A stretch of DNA of 14,484 bases from the NCBI GenBank assembly GCA_030637245.1, contig DAOVVI010000003.1, positions 1-14,484 on the forward strand, given 5' to 3'. Made by a program: the position numbers and the translations under genes. The notes beneath the pieces are model-generated. The model saw only the letters and a program-made list of their open reading frames with translations. It searched no databases and was not told the DNA's origin. The DNA is from Cyclobacteriaceae bacterium (GTDB lineage: Bacteria > Bacteroidota > Bacteroidia > Cytophagales > Cyclobacteriaceae). Shown here one piece after another: positions 1 through 6,922 of this stretch; the first letter of the stretch is position 1; every line of letters begins with the position of its first letter.

Positions 1-40
1 AAAGATATCAGGTTCGTTTATTGTAGTCACACTAGCGCGG

Positions 41-1102
41 TTAAACCAAATCATCTAGTGGATTAGTCTTATCTTCTGGATTCTCTAATAAATATCTGGT
101 TGTAACTGTCAGGTTTGAATGTGTTAGCAAGTTTGATAGCTTGACAACTGAATGCCCTTTCCATTCTAAATGACTGGCTCCTGACTTTCGGAAAATATGA
201 GAGCTTATCAATTCGTGTACTGGCACACCTCCCACTCTTCGATCTAATCCGGCCTCTTTGGCTATTTCCTTTATATAGATATTGAAATCTTGGAGGTATT
301 GGTTTTGAATATCCGGCAAGATCGTTTTTAACTTATCCGTTATAATGACTGTATGGCTCTTGCTGGTTTTGGAGATTAGGAAGCCTGTTTCAACATCTCC
401 AGATTGATAAGCTTTAGCCAATTCCATAAGATCGCTAAACCTCTGAAGAGAATAATAAATCCCTTTGGAAATGTTCAGGCAAGTTTTATGAGTTTTCAAT
501 CTTGGCTCTAGGCTCCATAGCTTTTGGATCTCATCTTCCAGCAAACACCAACTAACTTTTCCTATGCTCTTTTGCTTATTTAATTTATACTCTTGGCTCC
601 ATTTCCATTTCGTAGCCGTGTTAATAGTTGTGCAATACACATTTGCAGTACTAACCTTGCTTCCAGACTTCAGTAAATAATTATAAAAAGTCTGTAGATT
701 AAAATACCTTCGAAGTTTTGGTTCCCTGTAGTCTTTCATTTTACTGGCAATCGTTTTGATAGTCAGTTTATTCTTTCCTGTCTCTTTAGCGTATTGATCC
801 AGTGCGGTTAATATTGTCTCTTCCTGTGCCATTGCTCTTGTGGGAACCATTGGAACCTTTAATAATGTCTTATCTCCAGTTAATTTGTATTCTGGGATTG
901 CTTTATGGAAGTGGGTTTTGATGTGCTGGAGTAAATATGCTTTGTCTCTATTGCTGGTAACTATTCTTTGTTGCTCATGCTCCCACCGTTCACCTTTCAG
1001 AATCTTTAGCCCTGTAGATATGGTATGAGTTTTTTTATTATGTTTGAATGTGCAAACAAGATATTGCCCTTGTTTATAGATTTTTGCCCTAAATTTTTTC
1101 AT
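41..1102 (-). CDS. Tyrosine recombinase / phage-type integrase
   Basis: Site-specific recombinase of the tyrosine (phage integrase) family, 353 residues, which would cut and rejoin DNA at short att or inverted-repeat sites through a phosphotyrosine. All catalytic positions can be placed: Arg221 (in LQRFSDL), Lys248 (beta-hairpin, TSKS), His302 and Arg305 (HIFR), His328 (LTHSN) and nucleophile Tyr337 (TTRYL), with the usual nine-residue His-to-Tyr spacing. Residues 1-70 resemble the beta-strand arm-binding region and about 95-170 the SAM-like core-binding domain seen in Bacteroidota integrases. The ATG at 1100-1102 gives a full-length N-terminus. It appears intact, so probably active. It points away from the Nif3 gene and no other mobile-element gene is visible, so any element it belongs to lies left of the window or has been lost. 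Target site and cargo are unknown. Confidence 0.93.
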   Translation of the reverse strand: MKKFRAKIYKQGQYLVCTFKHNKKTHTISTGLKILKGERWEHEQQRIVTSNRDKAYLLQHIKTHFHKAIPEYKLTGDKTLLKVPMVPTRAMAQEETILTALDQYAKETGKNKLTIKTIASKMKDYREPKLRRYFNLQTFYNYLLKSGSKVSTANVYCTTINTATKWKWSQEYKLNKQKSIGKVSWCLLEDEIQKLWSLEPRLKTHKTCLNISKGIYYSLQRFSDLMELAKAYQSGDVETGFLISKTSKSHTVIITDKLKTILPDIQNQYLQDFNIYIKEIAKEAGLDRRVGGVPVHELISSHIFRKSGASHLEWKGHSVVKLSNLLTHSNLTVTTRYLLENPEDKTNPLDDLV

Positions 1103-1105
1103 CCT

Positions 1106-1176
1106 TTACAAACTATTGAAATTATTGGTAGGCAAATAAAGTGATTAGAAAAGGTTTTTCAAAAGAAAGTTTGTAA
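1106..1176. repeat. 9-bp perfect inverted repeat flanking the recombinase promoter
   Basis: TTACAAACT at 1106-1114 and its exact reverse complement AGTTTGTAA at 1168-1176 lie 53 bp apart in the 82-bp gap between the recombinase and the Nif3 gene. They enclose the candidate recombinase promoter. They could be recombinase or regulator binding sites, or a chance match in AT-rich DNA. Confidence 0.5.
1133..1163 (-). promoter_or_regulatory. Candidate Bacteroidota-type promoter of the recombinase
   Basis: Read on the minus strand, TTTG (1160-1163) is followed after 19 bases by TTTATTTG (1133-1140). This matches the Bacteroidota primary sigma consensus (TTTG, 17-23 bases, TAnnTTTG) at all but one fixed position. 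Transcription would start roughly 20-25 bases before the recombinase ATG. This is a pattern match only; no start site has been mapped. Confidence 0.45.
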
Positions 1177-1184
1177 TAACAATT

Positions 1185-2282
1185 ATGATTAAAATAAAAG
1201 ATATCATCCAATATTTGGAATCTTTTGCGCCTCCGGCTTACCAGGAAGAGTATGATAATTCCGGACTCATAACAGGTAATCAGCAACGTGAAATGAAAGG
1301 AGCGCTCATCACCCTGGATTGCATAGAAGAAGTTGTTGACGAAGCCATTCAAAAAAAATGCAACCTTATAATAGCTCATCATCCGATACTATTTCGGGGT
1401 TTAAAAAAATTGACCGGCAGCAATTATATTGAACGAACAGTAATCAAGGCTATAAAAAATGATATCGCAATCTATGCCATACATACTAACCTGGATAATA
1501 TCTCAAAAGGAGTAAATAAAAAAATTGCGGATAAACTGGGACTTAGTGACACTAAAATACTCCGACCAAAGAGCGACACACTTACGAAACTAACTACATT
1601 TATTCCTAAAGAAAATACTGAAAACGTCATGTCAAAACTTCATGAGGCTGGAGCAGGAATGATTGGAAATTACAAAAGTTGTAGCTTTAGAATAGAAGGA
1701 ACAGGTACTTTTCTACCTGTTGAGAACGCCAATCCAACTATCGGAGAATTAGGCCAGTTGGAAAAAGTAAATGAAAATCGAATAGAACTAATTTTCCCAA
1801 CTTACATAAAAACAAAAATTTTAAATACTTTATTCAAAGCCCATCCATACGAAGAGGTGGCATATTATTTACACGATCTTGCTAACAATAACAATGAAGT
1901 AGGTTCCGGAATGATTGGAGAGCTTCCAAAATCCATAAAATCGTCTGAGTTTCTGGATCACATTAAATCCAATCTTAGCGTAAAGGTTATCCGACATACT
2001 TCTTTTGTGAAGGAGTTCATTAAAAAAGTTGCACTTTGTGGTGGCTCAGGAAGCTTTCTATTACGAGACGCCATTGCCCTGGGGGCCGATATTTTTATTA
2101 GTGGTGATTTTAAATATCACGAATTTTTTGACGCCGATAATCGCATTATTATTGCGGATGTTGGACACTACGAAAGTGAACAGTTCACAAAAGAATTAAT
2201 TTATGAGAATATAAACGAAAAATTTGCTAATATTGCACTCCATTTCACGGAAGTGAATACAAATCCAATATTTTACGCATAA
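1185..2282 (+). CDS. Nif3-like dinuclear metal-centre protein
   Basis: Nif3/YbgI/YqfO family protein, 365 residues. Members form toroidal hexamers with a two-metal site in each subunit; some databases name them GTP cyclohydrolase 1 type 2 homologues, but the cellular role is unsettled. Expected metal ligands are visible: His65-His66 (IAHHPILF), Asp104 (HTNLDN), His328 and Glu332 (GHYESE). Between the two halves of the Nif3 fold, roughly residues 130-235, is the extra PII/CutA-like domain of the longer YqfO-type members, marked by KAHPYEEVAYY (218-228). The start at 1185 gives the family's usual N-terminus (KIKDIIQYLESFAPPAYQE). The zinc-ribbon gene begins 6 bp after its stop, so the two are very likely cotranscribed, a pairing I recall as common in Bacteroidota. 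Cytosolic. The family call is secure; the substrate is not known. Confidence 0.95.
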   Translation: MIKIKDIIQYLESFAPPAYQEEYDNSGLITGNQQREMKGALITLDCIEEVVDEAIQKKCNLIIAHHPILFRGLKKLTGSNYIERTVIKAIKNDIAIYAIHTNLDNISKGVNKKIADKLGLSDTKILRPKSDTLTKLTTFIPKENTENVMSKLHEAGAGMIGNYKSCSFRIEGTGTFLPVENANPTIGELGQLEKVNENRIELIFPTYIKTKILNTLFKAHPYEEVAYYLHDLANNNNEVGSGMIGELPKSIKSSEFLDHIKSNLSVKVIRHTSFVKEFIKKVALCGGSGSFLLRDAIALGADIFISGDFKYHEFFDADNRIIIADVGHYESEQFTKELIYENINEKFANIALHFTEVNTNPIFYA

Positions 2283-2288
2283 TTATTA

Positions 2289-3056
2289 ATGGAAAGTACT
2301 GTTGCACAAAAACTAGATTCTTTAAAAAAGCTTCAACAAATTGATTCTAAGTTAGACGATATTATCAAAATAAGAGGGGCACTGCCTGAGGAGGTTAGAG
2401 ATTTAGAAGATGAAAACGTTGGGTATCAAACCCGAATCTCAAAATACAATTCTGAAATAGATGATCAGAACGATGTGATAGCTAACAACAAAAATGCTAT
2501 CGCAGAGGCCAACAAGTTCATAAAAAAGTATGGAGAGCAGCAAATGAATGTTAGAAATAACAGGGAATATGACGCCATTACAAAAGAAACTGAGCTACAA
2601 ACGTTAGAAATTCAAATCTGTGAAAAGCGTATCAAAGAGGCAGAGATAAAAATCGAAGCCAAAAAAGTAGAAATCACTGAAACAGACGAAATTCTCGACG
2701 AAAGAAAAAAAGATCTTGACAGTAAGAAAAAGGAGCTTATAATGATTACTTCCGAAAGCATGGAGGAAGAAAATAAGCTTAAAGAAAGTAGAGAAAAGGC
2801 TACCGGCAAAGTCGAAGATAGGTTGCTTAATTCTTACAACAAGATTAGAAACAATGCCAGGAACGGTCTGGGAGTTGTTAGGATTTCAAGAAGCGCCTGT
2901 GGAGGTTGTTTCGCATTAGTCCCCCCACAACGACAGGCTGAGGTCCGTGAAAGAAAAAAAATCATTGTTTGTGAGCATTGCGGAAGAATTTTCATCGATA
3001 TCGAAGATATTCCTGTTGTTGAAGAAAAAAAGAAGAGAAGGACAACAAAAAAATAG
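2289..3056 (+). CDS. Coiled-coil C4-type zinc-ribbon protein
   Basis: A 255-residue cytosolic protein of the family variously called DUF164, zf-RING_7 or C4-type zinc ribbon; a studied relative is Helicobacter pylori HP0958 (FlgZ), which binds RpoN and flagellin mRNA. Residues 1-175 are highly charged, rich in Glu, Lys, Ile and Leu, and should form a long antiparallel coiled-coil hairpin. The C-terminal ribbon has cysteine pairs at 204/207 (CGGC) and 228/231 (CEHC), separated by a segment with the family's PPQRQAEVR sequence. The extreme C-terminus is Lys/Arg-rich (247-255) and may touch nucleic acid. It lies 6 bp after the Nif3 gene, and a strong terminator begins 33 bp beyond its stop, so it is probably the last gene of a two-gene unit. 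The precise function in this organism is not known; flagellar roles should not be assumed. Confidence 0.93.
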   Translation: MESTVAQKLDSLKKLQQIDSKLDDIIKIRGALPEEVRDLEDENVGYQTRISKYNSEIDDQNDVIANNKNAIAEANKFIKKYGEQQMNVRNNREYDAITKETELQTLEIQICEKRIKEAEIKIEAKKVEITETDEILDERKKDLDSKKKELIMITSESMEEENKLKESREKATGKVEDRLLNSYNKIRNNARNGLGVVRISRSACGGCFALVPPQRQAEVRERKKIIVCEHCGRIFIDIEDIPVVEEKKKRRTTKK

Positions 3057-3059
3057 CCT

Positions 3060-4550
3060 GTGGTTATTTTTTTTAAAATATCTATTTCAAAGGCGAATCA
3101 TCGTATTCGCCTTTTTTTATTGGCTCCGATTCTATTTTTTTTCCATCTTACAAACGCACAATCTGATAGTAATATCAATTTGCAAACAGCCTTTAGTCAG
3201 TTTCTGAATTTCCAGCTTGACTCATGCAGTGAAAGCCTTACGGTTATCCCTCCAAGTCCACTAACCTTCTATCTGGAAATACTCGTTACATCAGCAAACA
3301 TTTTTATCAAGGATGATTTCGATCAATATAAAGCAAATAAATCTCTCGAATCCGAGTTGTTGGAAAAATTAAACGAATTAAACTTCTCTGATTCGTACAC
3401 AAATTTTTTAAAATCAGAAATAAAACTGCAATGGGCAATATTGAAACTAAAAAACGGCGAGGAGTTCTCCTCTTTTTGGAGCCTGAGACACGCCTACAAC
3501 ATCGCAAAAGAGAATGTAATTAAGAACCCAGAATTTCTTCCATCTTATAAAACACTTGGTTTATTGCACGTTTTATATGGTGTTTTTCCAGATAAATACA
3601 ATTGGATACTTTCAATCCTTGGTATTGAAGGCAATGTACATGCCGGATTGTCAGAACTTGATAAGGTGTATAAAAGCGATCAACTATTATCCCTGGAATG
3701 CGGTATTACAGTTGCTCTGTTGCAAGCGTATCTTTTAAATGATCCCGTTGAGGGCGCTGATCAGATGCGCATTATTCATGCGAAAAAGAAACAATTATTG
3801 ATTGATTATGCATTTGCATTGATCCTTATGAAAAATGCGCAAAGTGAAAGAGCACTCAACATCATTGATGATTCTGAATATATTTACACTCAGCCGTTCA
3901 TACTGCCACAATTATATTATTTAAAAGGAGAGGTTCTTTTACAAAAAGGACATTTGGATGAAGCAATTAAGAATTATCAAATTTTCATTTCAAGACACGA
4001 TGGGCAGAACCTGGTAAAAGACACCCATTATAAAATAGGTGTCTGTTATCTAATTAAAGATATGCCGGACAGTACTAAAAAATATTTTGAAAGATCCTGG
4101 CAAAAAGGATGGGCAAAAAATGAAGCTGACAAAAATGCCAAAAACGCGCTCGAATCCGATCATAATTCTACTAAAGAGCTTTATCAACTCAGGTATGCGA
4201 GTGATGGCGGATTCTATGAAAAAGCACTAAAAATCCATGAACAAATCGACACTATTAATCTGAATGAACACGATAAATGTGAATATTATTATCGGACAGC
4301 AAGATTATATCATAAAACCGGAAATATAGAAAATGCAGTTAGTAACTATCATAAAACCATAAAATTTCAAAAAAATATAAATTGGTACTATGCTCCAAAC
4401 TCAGCGCTTCAGCTTGGCTTGATCTGTCTTTCCGAAAATAATAATGAAGCTGCAATTGAATATTTACATCTGGTAAATAATTACAGTGGATACTCTTATC
4501 AAAACAGTATCCGTCAAAAAGTAAAAACCACGCTTAAAGAACTTGAATAG
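3060..4550 (+). CDS. Exported tetratricopeptide-repeat protein, TTC39/Iml2-like motif
   Basis: A TPR protein of up to 496 residues, probably exported. The segment ILFFFHLTNAQS (24-35) resembles the end of a signal peptide, with cleavage likely at NA|QS. TPR-like helical pairs are seen at about 284-317 (LKGEVLLQKGHLDEAIKNY), 322-350, 407-440 and 446-478. Residues 168-200 (VLYGVFPDKYNWILSILGIE onward) resemble the conserved segment of the TTC39/Iml2 (DUF3808) TPR family. No enzyme motif is visible; a scaffold or protein-binding role is the general expectation for TPRs. The start is uncertain: GTG at 3060 gives a signal peptide with basic residues (HRIR) but reads through the terminator hairpin. 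TTG at 3120 avoids the hairpin but leaves no basic n-region, and a rare ATT at 3105 would give a compact signal peptide. There is no in-frame ATG nearby. Confidence 0.8.
   Translation: MVIFFKISISKANHRIRLFLLAPILFFFHLTNAQSDSNINLQTAFSQFLNFQLDSCSESLTVIPPSPLTFYLEILVTSANIFIKDDFDQYKANKSLESELLEKLNELNFSDSYTNFLKSEIKLQWAILKLKNGEEFSSFWSLRHAYNIAKENVIKNPEFLPSYKTLGLLHVLYGVFPDKYNWILSILGIEGNVHAGLSELDKVYKSDQLLSLECGITVALLQAYLLNDPVEGADQMRIIHAKKKQLLIDYAFALILMKNAQSERALNIIDDSEYIYTQPFILPQLYYLKGEVLLQKGHLDEAIKNYQIFISRHDGQNLVKDTHYKIGVCYLIKDMPDSTKKYFERSWQKGWAKNEADKNAKNALESDHNSTKELYQLRYASDGGFYEKALKIHEQIDTINLNEHDKCEYYYRTARLYHKTGNIENAVSNYHKTIKFQKNINWYYAPNSALQLGLICLSENNNEAAIEYLHLVNNYSGYSYQNSIRQKVKTTLKELE
3089..3118 (+). terminator. 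Intrinsic terminator after the zinc-ribbon gene
   Basis: A perfect 10-bp stem, AAAGGCGAAT (3089-3098) with ATTCGCCTTT (3105-3114), has a 6-base loop, and the T-run continues to 3118. It begins 33 bp after the zinc-ribbon stop, a standard position for a rho-independent terminator. It also lies inside the reading frame of the next gene if that gene starts at the GTG at 3060. Confidence 0.85.
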
Positions 4551-4886
4551 ATTGGATGATGTCATGTACACATCAGGATATTGTTCCGAGCTTCGAGTGC
4601 AGGGTTCTGCAACTCGCAACCTTTATCGACAGTGGAGTCTCTGCAAAGGATCCGCTATAACTGAAAGCATTAACAGTAAGCGCATTTAGCCAAATTTCTG
4701 GAAAAAGTAAATAATCCACCTTCTAAGAAGATGGCTTTGGCTTGCCATATAGTGGTTTTTTGAACATTTACTATATTTTGAATATCGAACAAGCCTGCCT
4801 ACCGGCAAGGCAGGCTTGTTCGATATTCGTTATTCAATTAAATATCATTTTTGGTTCTGGTTTGTTAAGGTTAAGTATAATAAATT
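4551..4886. other. Convergent intergenic region with palindromes
   Basis: 336 bp between the ends of the TPR gene and hemH, which face each other. No credible gene is present. Besides the major palindrome at 4780-4828 there is a weaker bulged hairpin at 4594-4616 (CGAGTGCAG with CTGCAACTCG) and a short TGATGT/ACATCA pair at 4557-4575 just past the TPR stop codon. The remainder is unremarkable AT-rich sequence. Confidence 0.7.
4780..4828. repeat. Long perfect palindrome, REP/MITE-like, possible two-way terminator
   Basis: Two perfectly complementary 21-bp arms (4780-4800 and 4808-4828) flank a 7-base loop, ACCGGCA. The core GCCTGCCTACCGGCAAGGCA is much richer in GC than the surroundings. I recall similar CCTGCCT-x-CCGGCA palindromes scattered between genes of many Bacteroidota, which would make this a dispersed palindromic element. 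There is no clear T-run on either side, but its place between two converging genes would let it act on transcripts from both. Confidence 0.75.
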
Positions 4887-5915
4887 CTATGACAAATGAT
4901 TTTTCACCATCCCTGCCAGGCTCTCCACCCAAAGATCGTGAGAATTCAGACTTTCTACCAATTGCCATTCCTCTCCCCCATTTTTAAAATAAAGCTCTTT
5001 AAATTCATTTCCGACTTCTACGATGGTTTCCAGGCAATCTGCTGTAAATGAAGGGCAAAAGATTAATATTTTCTTTTTGCCTACTTTGGTTAATCTTATA
5101 ATCTCCTCTTCGGCATAAGGTTGAATCCATGGGTCTTTTCCCAATCTTGATTGAAAAAACACCGAATACTGATCCTCATTCAGGTTAAGTTGTTTCGCCA
5201 GTTTTCTTGAAGTCAAAAAGCATTGTGCCCTGTAGCAAAATTGATTTTTATTATGATATGTTGAGCAACAGGTTGCATTTAACTCGCAATATCCCTCAAT
5301 CGATGATTTTCTGATCTGCCGCTCAGGTAATCCATGGTAACTGAAAACAATATGATCATAGTCCATTTTGCGCATATATTTTCTTCCGAGCTCGGCAAAA
5401 GTTTTGATCATCAATTCATTATCAGGATATTGACTTACCAACTTAATCTCAGGCAGAACCAATTTTCCTTTTATATCATCCATCACTTGCTCAACTACTG
5501 ATCCGGTGGTGGCAGAGGCATATTGAGGGAATAATGGCAGAACAATGATCTTTCGGACATGTTGTTCCAATAATTCATCTAAAGCAGAAGAAATAGATGG
5601 ATTTTGATAGCGCATCCCCAAAGAAACCACAAATTCATCGCCTAACTTTTTTCCAAGTTTTCCTTTTAAATCAATCCCATGAAACATCAAAGGTGAGCCT
5701 CTGTCCTCCCATAGTTGTTGGTAAACTTTGGCAGATTTTGGCGCACGAAAAGGGGCAATAATCAAGTTCACTAACAACCATCTGGAAAAAAATGGAATAT
5801 CAATTACACGTTTATCCATTAAAAACTCGCGTAGATATTTTCTCACATCCGGAACAGCGGGACTGTCCGGCGTCCCTAAATTCACCAATAATACTCCTGT
5901 TTTTATTTTCGCCAC
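4887..5915 (-). CDS. hemH: Ferrochelatase
   Basis: Ferrochelatase inserts iron into protoporphyrin IX in the last step of protoheme synthesis, or into coproporphyrin III if the coproporphyrin route is used. The 342-residue protein begins with the family's VLLVNLGTPDSPAVPDVRKY (8-27). The catalytic His194 is in FSYHGLPER and the second active-site acid, Glu296, in the CPSFTADCLET segment. FQSRLGKDPWIQPY (254-267) is another family hallmark. Cysteines 210, 216, 217, 227 and 232 cluster in an insertion after the catalytic His that E. coli HemH lacks; internal cysteines ligate a [2Fe-2S] cluster in some bacterial ferrochelatases. The start is GTG at 5913-5915; no in-frame ATG lies close upstream and the N-terminus matches the family. 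Probably monocistronic, diverging from the glycosyltransferase across 60 bp that include an AT-only palindrome at 5950-5961. Confidence 0.96.
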   Translation of the reverse strand: MAKIKTGVLLVNLGTPDSPAVPDVRKYLREFLMDKRVIDIPFFSRWLLVNLIIAPFRAPKSAKVYQQLWEDRGSPLMFHGIDLKGKLGKKLGDEFVVSLGMRYQNPSISSALDELLEQHVRKIIVLPLFPQYASATTGSVVEQVMDDIKGKLVLPEIKLVSQYPDNELMIKTFAELGRKYMRKMDYDHIVFSYHGLPERQIRKSSIEGYCELNATCCSTYHNKNQFCYRAQCFLTSRKLAKQLNLNEDQYSVFFQSRLGKDPWIQPYAEEEIIRLTKVGKKKILIFCPSFTADCLETIVEVGNEFKELYFKNGGEEWQLVESLNSHDLWVESLAGMVKNHLS

Positions 5916-5975
5916 TTCTTTATGATATTTATATTGTTCCCAAATTTAAAATATTAATATTAAACTAAAATCCAG

Positions 5976-6914
5976 GTGAACAAACCACTCGTCAGCATCA
6001 TATGTTTGTGCTATAATCACGAGAAATATATAAAACAGTCTATTGAATCTGTTTTGTTTCAAACCTATGGAAATTTGGAGCTTATTGTAGTTGATGACGC
6101 AAGTACTGACGGCAGCAGGTCTATCATTGAAAATATGTCAAAAATCCATGGATTTGAGACATATTTTAATCAATCCAATCTGGGTAATTGTAAGTCATTC
6201 AATATTGGGTTTAAACTATCCAGCGGGAAATATGTAATTGATTTGGCTGCTGATGATCAATTGATGCCAACCAGGGTTTTTGAAGGAGTAAAAACTCTCG
6301 AAGTAAAAGGCGATTATTTTGCTGTTAATTTTTGTGATGCGGAACTCATCGATGAAAATGGCCAAAATAAGGGGACTCACTTCAAAAGAGATGATCTTGG
6401 AAATTTAATTGATAAAGTTCCAAGCGGCGATATGTATAAAATCCTGGTAGAAAGGTATCTTATTTCTGCCCCGTCCATGATGATGAGGCGAAATGTACTG
6501 GAAGAACTAGATGGCTATGATGAAAGTCTAAGTTATGAGGATTTTGATTTTTGGGTGCGGTCGGCAAGAAATTATAAATATACTTTTACTAACCAGGTTT
6601 TGGTAAAAAAACATATTCTTTCTAAATCCTTATCTTCAATTCAATACCAGAGAAAAAACAGGCATTGTTTTAGTACAGCCATAGTCTGTGAAAAAGCTTA
6701 TAAATTAAATAAATCTGAAGATGAAAATAAGGCGCTGCTCAAGAGGATCAATTATGAATTGAAATGGGCATTGATTACTGAAAATTGGGAAGCTTCACGG
6801 AAATTTATTGATCTAAAGAAAAAACTGCTAAAATTCCATTGGAGTGACGGCCTATTAAATTTGATTATAAAAATCAAACCTCCCTGGTACCCGCTTTGGA
6901 AAATAATCCTCTGA
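5976..6914 (+). CDS. Glycosyltransferase family 2 (GT-A fold)
   Basis: A 312-residue GT2-family transferase. It starts with the standard first strand and helix, VSIICLCYNHEKYIKQSIES (6-25), followed by VVDDASTDGS (38-47), where Asp40-Asp41 bind the nucleotide sugar. The DxD-like metal site is AADDQ (Asp93-Asp94) and the likely catalytic acidic region is SYEDFDFWVR (186-195). No membrane segment is evident, so it probably acts at the cytoplasmic face on a lipid-linked or protein acceptor. The donor and acceptor cannot be read from the sequence. There is no surrounding polysaccharide cluster: its neighbours are hemH (divergent) and a DUF819 gene (convergent, 8 bp between stops), so it is an orphan GT. 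The GTG start at 5976 is chosen because it sits directly before the first beta strand of the fold. Confidence 0.9.
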   Translation: MNKPLVSIICLCYNHEKYIKQSIESVLFQTYGNLELIVVDDASTDGSRSIIENMSKIHGFETYFNQSNLGNCKSFNIGFKLSSGKYVIDLAADDQLMPTRVFEGVKTLEVKGDYFAVNFCDAELIDENGQNKGTHFKRDDLGNLIDKVPSGDMYKILVERYLISAPSMMMRRNVLEELDGYDESLSYEDFDFWVRSARNYKYTFTNQVLVKKHILSKSLSSIQYQRKNRHCFSTAIVCEKAYKLNKSEDENKALLKRINYELKWALITENWEASRKFIDLKKKLLKFHWSDGLLNLIIKIKPPWYPLWKIIL

Positions 6915-6922
6915 TATTCCAC

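Noticed and set aside
1122..1382. Minus-strand ORF across the start of the Nif3 gene
   Set aside because: Mostly antisense to the Nif3 coding region; no recognisable protein features and no independent support.
2947..3207. Plus-strand ORF bridging the zinc-ribbon and TPR genes
   Set aside because: Overlaps two supported genes in another frame and reads through the terminator; phenylalanine-rich from T-runs.
4742..4987. 81-codon plus-strand ORF over the intergenic palindrome
   Set aside because: Its sequence is the translation of the palindrome (ACLPARQACS) run into antisense hemH; repeat-derived, not a gene.
5950..5961. AATATTAATATT palindrome between hemH and the glycosyltransferase as an operator
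   Set aside because: Purely A/T, low information content in a 60-bp AT-rich promoter gap; no independent evidence.
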